Source of the DNA: Ipomoea triloba
Lineage: Eukaryota > Streptophyta > Magnoliopsida > Solanales > Convolvulaceae
DNA: 64,000 bases
NCBI RefSeq assembly: GCF_003576645.1
Contig: NC_044925.1
Coordinates: 21,520,772 to 21,584,771, forward strand
Direction: 5' to 3'
The position numbers and the translations under genes were made by a program. The notes beneath the pieces were generated by a model. That model ran no database searches and was not told the origin of the DNA. It worked only from the letters and a program-made list of their open reading frames with translations. This document shows positions 1-9,820 of the stretch, in pieces; the stretch's first letter is position 1, and each line of letters opens with the position of its first letter.

Positions 1-1
1 T

Positions 2-70
2 ATGGTTGCTTGGCAGGCATTCCAGGAGTCTCTGAATAAGGTTCGACTTGTTGCAGATAGACATGGATAA
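2..70 (+). CDS. Possible 3' coding end of a gene cut by the window edge
   Basis: An open frame enters from the left edge and runs 22 codons (it includes WQAFQESLNKV and ends VADRHG) to a TAA. The codon use looks coding, and the following bases are AT-rich as expected for a 3' UTR. I do not recognise the family. It could equally be a chance open frame, because only 69 bases are visible. Confidence 0.35.
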   Translation: MVAWQAFQESLNKVRLVADRHG

Positions 71-820
71 GCATAGTCAAAGATATAACATTTTTCATCT
101 TTTTAAAAAGATTATTCTTGTATTTGTATACAGTCATCACTCAGTTCTACATACTTTTGTACAGTGCAATATTGAAAATTGTAATTTATTCTCTAAGTTA
201 TAGCCAATAGCAATTTTAGTTTAAGACTGTTTAGTGTGATCGTGCATGATTCCTGAATTGCTAAGAGCAACTCCAATGGTTAGAGTTTCTTTTTAATTTT
301 TTGTGGGTATTTCACATCAATCTTCACTATTTAAAAAGGAAAAAAACAAAACAAAAAAAAATAGTAATTTAACTATTTAAGAGTAACTATTTAAGAGTAT
401 CATTGAGTGGTGATGTGAGTTTTTGGACAAAATTAAAAATCAAGTGCTTTTGGTGGTAAAGATTAAAAAAGCAAAGGAGAGAAATAAACAGCCGAGACAC
501 ATAGCTCTTAGCGAGCGCATTTCATTCAAGCGACCACTTTGGAACTTGATTTTATTTTATTTTTTCATTTTGAATATTATTTTATTTTATTTTATACAAA
601 ATTAAATATTTTAAAATTTAAATTATTTTCATTTTGAATATGCAAATTATTTTATTTTATATTACTTTAATTTAGAAACTCGTCATCAAAATATAGCCTA
701 TATATATGGCACAAATTTCTCGTGATTTTTATTCCATCATTGATAGTAGTGATGAATCAATTGGAGAAAAATGGTCACAAACATGACCAATTTAACTCAC
801 AAACTCCTTAAAAAGAAAAG
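71..820. other. Intergenic AT-rich stretch with a possible MITE at 265-507
   Basis: No gene is seen. A segment at 265-507 begins GAGCAACTCCAATGG and ends with GCTC followed by TTA. This resembles the GAGCAACTCCAATT termini of the better-supported MITE at 28865-29098, but the flanking triplets do not match as a target duplication. The rest is A/T runs, including repeats of TTTTATTTTATT near 550-660. Confidence 0.35.
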
Positions 821-1189
821 TGACAGTTTTTCTCAAGTTAATTCCACTTTTGGTCCTAGACTTATGAGGCGTTTGACAGATTTAATCCTCCATAATAAAA
901 ATGGTCAGATTTTAGCCACGTTTTTTGGATGTCGGACACTTTTAGTCCTCCGTCAGTTGTGTCGTCTGTTGACCGTGAAGTCGAAGGACTTTTTGGTCTT
1001 CTTACGTGGTCTTCTCCTAATTATTTTATTCCTCCATTTTAGTGGTTGTTTTCAGCTGCAACAAGAACAGAGTTGAAAAGAGTTCATGGAGATCTAGGAA
1101 AAAAGTCTTATTTTTTTCTCCCTGATTTCCTGTTTGCGTATCTTCAAGGCAACACATAGGAAAGCTTTTGTATGAAGCATCATTGTTGG

Positions 1190-1690
1190 CCTTTTCAAGA
1201 TGTAAGCATCAGAGGAAGCTATGAAAGGCGTCCGTGTTTTCAGTGTTCCATAGGAATTCGAGGGCGGAGTGTTCCTCGCAGCTTTCCCGTCGATTTTTCA
1301 TGTTTATCTCAGCGATCTGATGGACCATACAATGGGGAAGATGATGGCGCAGCAGCAAACGATGTCAATGATTAAGAAGACTTGGTTCCAGGTGACCCAG
1401 TCTTTGATGAAGGGACCGGTTTCGCCGATCACAACGGAGGCTTGTCCTCGGCGGCGCAGTTTCGGTGTGCGGTTCGGGTGACCTTCACGAAATGCTTGTC
1501 CTCGGCGGCGCAGAGAAGATTTAGGGCTTTCATGATCAGGAGAAGCGCCATTAATAGATGGATCCGGTGCACCGATTGGCGATTAGCGCAGCAGATCTGC
1601 GTCCAGACGGCGATGAATCCAAAATAGATGAAGGAGAAGAGGAAGTAGAGAGCGGGGAGTAGCTAGGGTGAGGCCGACGAAGAGGTAGTC
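1190..1690 (-). pseudogene. Captured fragment of a lung seven-transmembrane (GPR107/GOST-like) receptor gene
   Basis: Reading the minus strand gives recognisable pieces in order: LYFLFSFIYFGFIAVWTQIC, then NRQSVHRIHLLMALLLIMKA, then LCAAEDKHFVKVT, then after a frame change VIGETGPFIKDWVTWNQVF and CCCAIIFPIVWSIRSLR. These match conserved transmembrane segments of the plant GOST-type GPCR-like family (GPR107 / CAND-type). The order is that of a spliced or exon-joined gene. Frameshifts, two stops after SIRSLR, and a partial duplication of the CAAEDK segment show it is dead. It lies wholly inside the TIR element, so it is transposon cargo and not a local gene. Confidence 0.8.
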
Positions 1691-1825
1691 CTTGGAGCGG
1701 GAAAATTTGTGTGGGTTGGGTTTTGTGGAGGAGGCGATGATGATATAAAATTCCCTCTCTAGCAGGCAACTCATTTTCCGGTGAAATTGCAAAAACCATA
1801 GCCGGTGCTGCAAATTTGTTGAAAT

Positions 1826-2103
1826 GGTCCTTGATGTTATTTCATAAGTTGGGTTTCGATGAGTAGGAGATATTGGATGGTCTTGATGAAGATAATGTCA
1901 TTGGAAGTGGGTTGTCTAGAAAGGTTTACAAGGTTGTGCTGAGCAGTGGTGAGGTGGTTGCTGTGAAGAAGATCAAGAAGAATTTGAAGCTAGCTGGTAA
2001 GAGCAGTGACGTTGAGAAAGGTGGTTATCAAGACGATGGGTTTGAAGCAGCGATCGAGACATTGGGGAAGATTAGGCATAAGAACATTGTTAAGCTATTT
2101 TGT
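1826..2103 (+). pseudogene. Captured fragment of a HAESA-like LRR receptor kinase (start of kinase domain)
   Basis: The plus strand reads FHKLGF, an in-frame TAG, then EILDGLDEDNVIGSG, KVYKVVLSSGEVVAVKKIKK and ETLGKIRHKNIVKL before running into the right TIR. This is the glycine-rich loop, the VAVKK lysine and the helix-C region of an LRR subfamily XI kinase such as HAESA or HSL1. The loop glycines are damaged (GSGLSRKVYK where families have GSGxSGKVYK). It stops at the TIR boundary, as expected for captured cargo. No catalytic loop is present, so it cannot act as a kinase. Confidence 0.85.
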
Positions 2104-2372
2104 TCATCTCTGCTCTTGTTGTAGCAAGAAACAACCACTAAAATGGAGGAATAAAATAATTAGAACAAGACCACGTAAAAAGACCAAAAAGCCCTTCGAC
2201 TTCACGGTCAACAGACGACACAACTGACGGAAGACTAAAAGTGTCCAACATCCAAAAAGCGTGGCTAGAATTTGACCATTTTTATTATGGAGGACTAAAA
2301 CTGGCATACGCCTAATAAGTCTAGGACCAAAAGTGGAATTAACTCGTTTTTCTCCGTCAAGACATTAAAGAA

Positions 2373-2965
2373 GGTGTTTGGGTATTTTCATAACGATTGT
2401 GAGTTAGGCTACACTCGCTTAGTCAAATATTACTTCGCTGATGACTCAATAATCCAAGATGTGTTTAGCCAACTATTTCAAATGAGGAAACAATTATTTA
2501 TGTGCTTATTCGATTTGAATATTTTCAACTCAAGGTAGATGTTGCTAGGAAAAAAATGTATCTCCCCTACAAAAATGAACTACAACTATTCGTCAATTAG
2601 CATATAGAGCACTGGATGACACAATGGATGAGTACCTACGCATGACTATAAAAAACTACCGTAGAATGTTTACTCAACTTCTGTCGATGTGTCATTGATG
2701 TTTTGGAGGTCAATACTTGTGAAGACCAAATACCAAAGACATTGCATAGGTGATTCGACACAACTTCCCTAGAATGTTGGGGAGCCTTGATTGCATGCAC
2801 TAGTAATGGCGAAGTTTCTTATAAGTAGCTTGAAAAGTACAATTTACACAAGTTGATCATAGAGTTTCAACCATTATGCTATAAGCGGTTCAACGATTGA
2901 ATTTGCAGACTTGAGCTATGAATGACATCAGTGTGTTGAATCAATCACTGATCTTTATTCAATGA
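2373..2965 (+). pseudogene. Degenerate PIF/Harbinger transposase (Plant_tran type)
   Basis: Fragments in shifting plus-strand frames follow the order of plant Harbinger transposases: GYTRLVKYYFADDSI, FQMRKQLF, AYRALDDTMDEYLRM, CVIDVFGG, FPRMLGSLDCMHW and DISVLNQSLIF. The GSxDCMHW motif and the DINVLNQS-like motif near the end are the diagnostic ones. Stops and frameshifts break it throughout and the C-terminal part is missing. It abuts the right end of the Pack-TIR element, but whether either inserted into the other cannot be told from this sequence. Confidence 0.75.
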
Positions 2966-3720
2966 TGTCTTGCAATGATATATATGTGTGTGTGTGTGCA
3001 CCAAATGTTAGTTTTATTGCGAACAATACAAAATATTTTAAAAAAAAAAAAAAAAAAAAAAGGTATTACTGTCTACCTTACATACGATATCTACCTCGCG
3101 TGGTTGATGTTCGTGAAGAGCTTTCAATATCTCATAGACCACAAAGGAAAACTATTTAAAGAAAAACAAGAGAGGCGGAAAGAAAAGATTAGGAGTGGAC
3201 ACACGGTTTTGGTACAAGGAATGCAATAGTATTTATTATGTGTTATAGTATCTATGATGTGTTATAGTATCTACCCCACACTGAAGTTCAAACCTGAGAC
3301 CTCTCAGAAGTTTCAACTATGCTACTCGAGTACAAAGGCCTTTGGCTGGTTTAGTTGATAACTTTTTAAAACACAGCTATGGAATTTATTACCCTTTCAA
3401 TTAAAAATCTTATTCTCTAATTAAAAAATGTATCATTTCATTTTATTGGTAATATGATTTTTAAGTTGGGTTTAGTGATTTTAGATTTTTCTTTTAATAT
3501 TTTTTATTTATATTGGTGTTTTGGTTGTCATTATATTAAGATCAATTGTCTTAATTTTTTATTTTTGTATTTTTAAAACTTTTATTTTAGATTATACGTA
3601 ATCAAACATTAATTTGGCTGTTCAAAAAAAAAAAAAACATTAATTTGGTAATTATTCCTGTTCCATCAAAATATTTTTGATTCCCATGTGGAACTAAACA
3701 CACCCTTAATTTTGCACAGC
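2966..3720. other. Intergenic, with a poly-A tract and a possible MITE at 3347-3702
   Basis: An A-run of about 22 bases lies at 3040-3061. A segment at 3347-3702 starts GGCTGGTTTAGTTG and ends with the complement of GGGTGTGTTTAGTT followed by TTA. This fits loosely paired MITE ends, but the left end is weak. No coding sequence was found. Confidence 0.35.
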
Positions 3721-3723
3721 TCA

Positions 3724-4596
3724 CTCGCTTCCGGTGAATACGAGTGCTCACTGCGGGAAATACGACTCACAAAGAAGAGAACCACCGCTCACTCGCTTCC
3801 GGTGGCTGCTCCGCCGAGCTCCTCCTTCAACTACACTTCCATTACCGGTAACTGTCTCTTCTTGTCCCTCCTCATTCTACAGCCACAGCCAACAGGTACG
3901 TTCTGGTCTGTTTTTATTTATTTATTTTGTGTATTCACATTTGCGCTAAGTTTTTTTTTTTTTTTTGGGTAGTAATTTGAGATTGCAATTTTCAGTTGAC
4001 GAATATACTCGTAACTATTCTTTTCTCTGTTTGGAAAACAATCATCAAAGGAATTTAGTAAAGTTTGTGCCTTTTTTCGTTATCTCATGTAAATAGAATT
4101 TGACCAAATTTTATTTGTAGAAGTAGGTAATAAATTGAACATCAAAAGCCTTTTGGGCGAGGAGGGTTAGCTTGGTTGGTGATTACTCGTACAGAAATGG
4201 GAGTTTGTGAAATCCACTTACCATGGACAAGTGATTAACCACTATTAGTACTTTATTTAGGCAGCAATGCCTCTAGAAATTGGCATACCCTAGTTATCCT
4301 TGATTTGCAAAGGCAGTCTTTATATTGAAAAACTAGGTGATTATGGTTACCCTTATAACCAAATAGTTTAATTCCTCCTTTGATTTGAAAATTATCCCAT
4401 TTGTAGTAGTGAATCATAAATTTATTGATTCAAGAATTGTAAGTTATGTTGGTGTGAAGGTTACAAAGTGAAATGGTGAACATTTTTGCTTCTTATTTTT
4501 CCCTTTTTGCTTCTTATTGATAAACTATGCATTGCAATTCTTACAATTGATAGTTGTAACAAAGGAGTGATTGTTACGTTGCTTCCAAAATTTCAG
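3724..4596 (+). other. Inferred 5' UTR exon and leader intron of the FRS gene
   Basis: A GC-richer stretch ends at 3895 with AACAG followed by the good donor GTACGT. The next strong acceptor (AAAATTTCAG) ends at 4596, immediately before the FRS start codon. This suggests a non-coding first exon of roughly 3720-3895 and a 701-base leader intron. The leader contains two direct copies of GCTCACTCGCTTCCGGTG, at 3719-3736 and 3787-3804. The intron includes a segment near 4168 (GGTTAGCTTGGTTGGTGATT) that resembles a tRNA/SINE A-box. The transcription start is not determined. Confidence 0.6.
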
Positions 4597-6585
4597 ATGG
4601 ATGAAGTTTCACTGAATACCGAACCTTTACTTGATGATGAGACGGAGGAATTTGAGATTGATGGAGATTGTGCGATGACTGAATTTGTCGGCCAGTCTGG
4701 TGTTATTGAAGGTGAAAATCCCCTGCCTCCTTCTGTTGGAATGGAGTTTGAAACATATGACGATGTTTACTACTTTTACAATTGTTATGCTAAAGAGCAA
4801 GGATTTGGTGTTAGGGTGAGTAATACATGGTACAGAAAGAGCAAAGAGAGGTATAGAGGAAAGCTAAGTTGTAGTAGTGCTGGTTTCAAGAAAAAAACCG
4901 AAGCTAACAAGCCCAGACCAGAAACAAGAACTGGTTGTCCTGCAATGATAAAGTTCCGATTGATGGAGAACAAAAGGTGGAGAGTTATTGAAGTTGAACT
5001 TGAGCACAACCACTTAATACATGCACGGGGTGGAAAGTTCTATAAATCTCACCGGAACATGACTCTTGGAAGTAAGAGACCGTTACAGGTGGATGGTGCT
5101 GAAGTTCAAAAAATTAGGTTGTTTAGAACAGTAATTGTTGATACTAATGAAAATGGAATCCCGAGTGTTGATGAAAATGAATTTAGGAACACTGCAAATC
5201 AGCCCGGTAATCAATTAAATCTTAAACCGGGGGATGCTCAAGCAATTCACGATCTCTTTGCTCATCTTCAGCTAATAAATCCAAATTTCTTTTACGTAAT
5301 GGATCTTAATGAAAGGGGACGTTTGAGAAATGTCTTTTGGGCAGAAGCACGGTGTAAGGCTGCATATAGTTATTTTGGCAATATAGTGTCAATTGACAGT
5401 ACTAGTTTGTCAGACAAATACGAGGTACCACTGGTCGTATTTGCGGGACTGAACCACCATGGACAATCTGTGCCACTAGGTTGTGGTTTGGTCGCTGGTG
5501 AGACCATAGAGTCATTTGTATGGCTGTTGAGGGCATGGCTGACATACATGGTAGGACGCCCTCCGCAAACTGTTCTTATTGGCGAGTCTAAAGCTATGCA
5601 GACTGCAGTTCTTGATGTTTTCCCGAGAGCTGCTTATTGTACTCCTTTGTCTGACATCATGAAGAAATTTTCCGATGAACTGGGAGGGTTGCAAGAGTAT
5701 GAAGCAATTAAGGCATCATTTACTAAAGCAATTAGCAATGCATCGAGAGTAGGTGAGTTCGTAGCAGCTTGGGAGGACATGATGGTGAGCCATGGAATTC
5801 AGGATCAGAAATGGCTTCAAACATTGTATGTAGATCGTAAACGATGGGTGCCAGCTTTTTTGAAAGACGTATTCTTGGCAGGGATATTCGAAGACAAACT
5901 GAGCCCCTTTGAAGGGTATTTATCCAAACATACTCCTTTGAAAGAGTTTGTTACCAATTATGTCCAAGCACTGCAGGAAATATATCAAAGAGAATCGTTG
6001 GCTGATATGGAATCGAGAGATCCTAATTGTATGTTGAAGTCGAGATTTCACTTTGAAGCTCAGCTCTCAAAATTGTACACTAGTGCCATATTCAAGAAGT
6101 TCCAATGTGAAATAGAGGGAATGTTTTCGTGTTTAACCACAAAACAAGTGCGCATTGATGGAGCAGTAATAACACACGTAATCCAGGAACATAGAGCAGA
6201 GGATGACGTTAGGGAAACAAGAGATTACGAGGTTGTGTTGAACATGTCAGACACAGAGGTCGTTTGTGATTGTGGGTTGTTCAACTCCAAGGGTTTCTTG
6301 TGCAGGCACGCGTTGAGTGTTCTAAGCCAGAACGGCGTAGAAGAGATTCCACCTCAGTACATTCTTCCGCGATGGAGGAAGGATATTCATCGTAGTTATG
6401 TTCTTGACAACGGTTGCCATGGCATTGATGTGAACAATCCAGTGCACAGGTACGATAGCTTATACAAATGCGCGATGAGGGTTGTGGAAGAAGGGCAAAT
6501 ATCTCATCATCATTACAAATTTACAATGGATGGATTGGCTGAGATTCTAAACAAGGTGTGTCTTGAAGGGGATCTTCCAGGTTGA
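4597..6585 (+). CDS. FAR1-RELATED SEQUENCE protein, FRS6/FRS8-like
   Basis: Single-exon CDS, 662 aa. The ATG at 4597 directly follows a splice acceptor; the frame is open further upstream but has no ATG. FRS proteins are nuclear transcription regulators derived from Mutator transposases, relatives of FHY3/FAR1 in phytochrome A signalling. Domains seen: an acidic N-terminus; a FAR1 zinc-finger DNA-binding region at about residues 58-140 (FYNCYAKEQGFGVRV, RTGCPAMIKFRL, ELEHNH); a MULE transposase core at about 255-370, with D267 kept in SIDST but Glu (E330, IGES) at the probable second acidic position; and a SWIM zinc finger C557-x-C559...C569-x-H571. Length and the closing PPQYILPRWRKD motif match the FRS6/FRS8 group. 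It converges on the hAT-derived gene, with 415 bases between the two stops. Confidence 0.93.
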   Translation: MDEVSLNTEPLLDDETEEFEIDGDCAMTEFVGQSGVIEGENPLPPSVGMEFETYDDVYYFYNCYAKEQGFGVRVSNTWYRKSKERYRGKLSCSSAGFKKKTEANKPRPETRTGCPAMIKFRLMENKRWRVIEVELEHNHLIHARGGKFYKSHRNMTLGSKRPLQVDGAEVQKIRLFRTVIVDTNENGIPSVDENEFRNTANQPGNQLNLKPGDAQAIHDLFAHLQLINPNFFYVMDLNERGRLRNVFWAEARCKAAYSYFGNIVSIDSTSLSDKYEVPLVVFAGLNHHGQSVPLGCGLVAGETIESFVWLLRAWLTYMVGRPPQTVLIGESKAMQTAVLDVFPRAAYCTPLSDIMKKFSDELGGLQEYEAIKASFTKAISNASRVGEFVAAWEDMMVSHGIQDQKWLQTLYVDRKRWVPAFLKDVFLAGIFEDKLSPFEGYLSKHTPLKEFVTNYVQALQEIYQRESLADMESRDPNCMLKSRFHFEAQLSKLYTSAIFKKFQCEIEGMFSCLTTKQVRIDGAVITHVIQEHRAEDDVRETRDYEVVLNMSDTEVVCDCGLFNSKGFLCRHALSVLSQNGVEEIPPQYILPRWRKDIHRSYVLDNGCHGIDVNNPVHRYDSLYKCAMRVVEEGQISHHHYKFTMDGLAEILNKVCLEGDLPG

Positions 6586-7000
6586 GTGGTTAAAAGCTTG
6601 ACCATCATGCCTAGGGGGGGGGTTAATGTGCACCCCTTGTGTAATCTAATGATGGCATGTTGGTGTATAAATGTAGGTGTTACATGTGTGAAGTGTTGCA
6701 TGTAAAGAACTTTGCAACTATTTGTGAGTTAATTCTCTACATATATGACTATAATAAACTTCACAGCTGAAAAGTGATAAATTGAACTTTGTGAAAGCTT
6801 AAACACTAAATCACAAGATTAATGTAACACAATGATTGTGTTCCAAAACAGCAAATTATTTCATTACTCAAACAACCTTTGCCTTGATCAAAATTTAAAT
6901 TTAATGCAATCTAAAGAAAATATAATGGGAAAAAGAATATAATTGACCTATATAACCTTCTGTTCAAAAATGTCAAAAACAAATTACAATTGAAAGAATA
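6586..7000. other. Shared 3' region between two convergent genes
   Basis: Bases between the FRS stop on the plus strand and the hAT-derived gene stop on the minus strand. The stretch is AT-rich with a run of nine G near 6614-6622. It must hold both 3' UTRs, so the transcripts may overlap at their ends. No poly-A site can be assigned with certainty. Confidence 0.6.
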
Positions 7001-9022
7001 CTAATACTCTATTTTAACAATTTCTGTTGGGATTCCTACTGGCTGTGGTTCCAAAGTCTCATACTGCATCCAATCCTTTGCACATATAAGGGCCTCCAGT
7101 GTTGTTGGCCTCAATGAACTTTGGAAACTATCCACATTCCTTTTTACAGTATCAAAGAGGGAATCTGGAGGAACAGTAGAGACTGGAATAGACAAAATAT
7201 CAGATGCCATTTTCGAGAGAATTGGGTACTTAAACCTATTGGTTTCCCACCAATCTAAAACATCAAAATCTTGGCGGAAAGGCATAAGCAATTCGTCAAG
7301 ATACTGATCTAGTTCTGATTTCATTTGATGCTGGTTGCTTGAAAAATCATTGACATATACATCAAAATCTGAGAAGCAATCTCCAGTAAGAAAATTATCT
7401 TCTTGAGATGCCTCTGACTTTATATCGGGTTCAATTCCATCTTCCAGAAAAATAGGCGGAGGAAGTGATTGCACAAAATAGTCAAGAAATAGCTCATGCA
7501 ATCCATCATCAACAATCCTGATCCAAGTCTCCGCTTCTGTGTCATAAATCTTTGAAAAGCTATGCTCCACAAGCTTCATCTTGAACCTAGGATCCATAAC
7601 AGCGGCAACAGCTAATACAAGGCTGCAATCTTTCCAATATTCATCAAATGTCTCCTGCAACGGTCTCGTGAAACTGCTAACAAAATGGTCATGGCTAGAT
7701 GCTGCATGCTTCAGTTTATGCTGAATTGTACACACTTTATTATAGAACACATTGGCCGTTGGGTACATTGGGCCAGCTAAAACGTTGACAGCATTAAAGA
7801 AAAGTGTCAGATAGTGACACAGAACTTCAACCTGTTTCCATTCATCCATTGATAGAGTTACTGTATAATCCGGATCATAAGTATCTAAGCAAGAAAATAC
7901 TTCCTTTAACTCAGATGCAGCTGTCAGCATCTGATAGGTAGTATCCCATTTTGTATAGTCATCAATTGTTAGTTCCTTCACACTCGGCACTTGAAGCTGC
8001 TGTTTCAGTTCAAGAAACTTTTTCTCATGGGCATCTTCTGTTATCACATACTTAACACTTTGACGAACTTTCTCAACAATTTGTGTCATGGACTCTAATG
8101 CATCTTTTGCAAGCTGACTCAAAACTCGGGCATAACAATTTCCAATTACAAGCTGCCCATTGAGGATAGGATTTTTTATTGACAATAAACTCCTTAGATT
8201 GTCTTTAACAGCTTCGTTTGCAAATGACTGATCAAGAGCCACAGTGAATAGCTTGTTCTCCAAACACCAATCAACTAGACAGGTAGCCACAGCATGACTG
8301 AAAGCAAAATCTGAATCAGGGAAAGGTATCTTGATAACATTAAGAAGACGCCGATGAAATTTCCACTGGAAGTCAATAAAATATCCAGTTAGCAATACAT
8401 AGCTTATGCTTTGAACTGAAGTTCTTACATCCAATGTAAGACTAATCCGCCCAGGAATTCCATTAAGGAGGTTCAAAATGCTCTGTTTACCTCTGGAATA
8501 AATACTCATAACAAGCTCTTCAATGGCAGCAACACTTGAATTAAATTGTGGCTGAAGAGCCTGTGCAAAGTTAATAAATCCGGTGTCTTCTACAATGTGA
8601 AGTGGGTAGTCATGCTCGATTACCATTTTAGCAATCATATAGTTGCAGGCGTTCTGATCAAAAGGAGTACTTGTTGATGTGGAAGTTGCTCTGGAGTATT
8701 TTCTTGGTCTATCAGCACCATTAGCAGTACCCCGAGTTTGGGAAGCAGGATTGTATGGAGCTAATTGATTTGTATCCTGGTTGAGCCGACTCACAGGACA
8801 GATACCCAAGGCAATGTGCCGTTTAAGATGGCTAGTGCCTGCTAATTTTGTGCCAGTAACATAAGCAAATGATTTTCTGCACTGGTTACAATAGGCCCTC
8901 GTACAGTCACCATTAACAGCTTCAAGAGTAAAGTGTTCCCAGACAATGGATTTCTTTCTCCTGCGTTTATTAGGTTGTCTCTCTGAATTCGCCAATTCAT
9001 TATTATCTGTAGGGGTATCCAT
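7001..9022 (-). CDS. DAYSLEEPER-like hAT-transposase-derived BED zinc-finger protein
   Basis: Uninterrupted 673-aa CDS in one exon. A basic NLS-like KRRRKK (residues 19-24) is followed by a BED zinc finger (WEHF, C45-x2-C48, H65-x3-H69), a hAT transposase-like body (GIPGRISLTLDVRTS, GQLVIGNCYARVLSQLAKDA, VMDPRFKMKLVEHSFSKIYD) and a C-terminal hAT dimerisation region (LDWWETNRFKYPILSKMASD, then SSLRPTTLEALICAKDW). DAYSLEEPER is a domesticated, immobile hAT protein essential for normal Arabidopsis development. The full open frame, the absence of flanking TIRs and the lost SESAFS-type signature (here PPDSLFD) support a host gene over a mobile element. Function is inferred from the family. Confidence 0.92.
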   Translation of the reverse strand: MDTPTDNNELANSERQPNKRRRKKSIVWEHFTLEAVNGDCTRAYCNQCRKSFAYVTGTKLAGTSHLKRHIALGICPVSRLNQDTNQLAPYNPASQTRGTANGADRPRKYSRATSTSTSTPFDQNACNYMIAKMVIEHDYPLHIVEDTGFINFAQALQPQFNSSVAAIEELVMSIYSRGKQSILNLLNGIPGRISLTLDVRTSVQSISYVLLTGYFIDFQWKFHRRLLNVIKIPFPDSDFAFSHAVATCLVDWCLENKLFTVALDQSFANEAVKDNLRSLLSIKNPILNGQLVIGNCYARVLSQLAKDALESMTQIVEKVRQSVKYVITEDAHEKKFLELKQQLQVPSVKELTIDDYTKWDTTYQMLTAASELKEVFSCLDTYDPDYTVTLSMDEWKQVEVLCHYLTLFFNAVNVLAGPMYPTANVFYNKVCTIQHKLKHAASSHDHFVSSFTRPLQETFDEYWKDCSLVLAVAAVMDPRFKMKLVEHSFSKIYDTEAETWIRIVDDGLHELFLDYFVQSLPPPIFLEDGIEPDIKSEASQEDNFLTGDCFSDFDVYVNDFSSNQHQMKSELDQYLDELLMPFRQDFDVLDWWETNRFKYPILSKMASDILSIPVSTVPPDSLFDTVKRNVDSFQSSLRPTTLEALICAKDWMQYETLEPQPVGIPTEIVKIEY

Positions 9023-9790
9023 TTAGAAAGTCCTTCAAGTAGAAAAGAGAATATAAGCAAATAAACTACAGCTTTAGAAACTAACGCTTAAATGCATGTG
9101 ATCAACTGTGATACCAGTTCAAGAAACTCCAACATTACTAACACATACCAGCACACTTCATCATGTTGAACACCCAACTCATATATAAAAAAGCAAAAAA
9201 TAAAGAAATAAAAAGTTGCTTCTCCATCCTCCACGAAAAAATTTCCTTTCAATAATCCACTAACTGTCTCTTTCCTTCCAACCGAACCCAAAATACATCA
9301 AATTTAAATAAAATATTCAATTCTTCAATGATAAAATTTCATCAAACTCAAAACTATACCACATAAATCCCTCACATTAAACTTTCCAAATCCCCATTCC
9401 TAAACCTCTGGAAGCCCATAAAAAATTCAGACAAAAAATAATAATAATAAAACACAGGTAAAAGCAATAGCAGCAAATCAACGGAATAACGTTTCAACAA
9501 ATAACGAAATCGGAAATAAATACAGATACAAAATAGATAAATAAAAAATACGTAAAAACATTAAAAACAAAATCACACAAAAAACAAACGTACTTGTGAA
9601 GAACTGAGGTCAAAACAAATGGCGTAATGAAGAGTCAGAACAACAAGTGCGCAGTAGGGTTTAGGGTTTATCGATCAAAGTTGAGAAGTATTTTTGAAAT
9701 TGTGGAGGGAGAGGGGAGAAGATGATGGGCTTAAGAGGTTCAGAAGTCGAAGGATAAAAACTCAGAACCCTAATGGACCAAAACAATAAA
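9023..9790 (-). other. Inferred 5' leader and leader intron of the DAYSLEEPER-like gene
   Basis: On the minus strand, TTCACAA followed by GTACGT makes a good donor at about 9593, and CTTTTCTACTTGAAG makes a fair acceptor at about 9037. This suggests a non-coding first exon near 9593-9785 and a leader intron of about 555 bases. No coding sequence is seen here apart from chance frames. Confidence 0.5.
9655..9670 (-). promoter_or_regulatory. Telo-box (AAACCCTAAACCCTA) in the leader of the DAYSLEEPER-like gene
   Basis: The plus strand reads TAGGGTTTAGGGTTTA, that is two overlapping AAACCCTA units on the gene strand. Telo-boxes are common near plant transcription starts of housekeeping and cell-growth genes and bind telomere-repeat-binding-like factors. 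The motif is seen directly; the role is inferred. Confidence 0.6.
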
Positions 9791-9811
9791 AAAGCTAGGG
9801 CTGATGATGCC

Positions 9812-9820
9812 TTTATATAT
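9812..9820 (-). promoter_or_regulatory. Candidate TATA box of the DAYSLEEPER-like gene
   Basis: The minus strand reads AAAATATATAAAGG, a good TATA match about 30 bases upstream of the inferred first exon and about 800 bases upstream of the start codon. The telo-box lies downstream in the expected leader. Confidence 0.5.

Larger units (their letters stand above)
821..2359. mobile_element. Pack-TIR element with 256-bp terminal inverted repeats and two captured gene fragments
   Basis: Bases 821-1076 and 2104-2359 are near-perfect inverted copies of each other. For example CCACTTTTGGTCCTAGACTT on the left matches its reverse complement near 2317-2336. The same protein-like reading (it includes NKNGQILAT and HFSGCF) appears on opposite strands in the two arms, which confirms the inversion but is not itself a gene. 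The interior holds a lung-seven-transmembrane receptor fragment on the minus strand and a HAESA-type kinase fragment on the plus strand, with no transposase. Long TIRs plus cargo fit a Pack-MULE or similar non-autonomous DNA transposon. I could not find a clear 8-11 bp target duplication, so the superfamily is open. Confidence 0.85.

Noticed and set aside
771..1076. Open frame of 101 codons with LLIILFLHF-like hydrophobic end
   Set aside because: It lies in the left TIR, and an inverted copy of the same reading occurs on the opposite strand in the right TIR. It is repeat sequence, not a gene.
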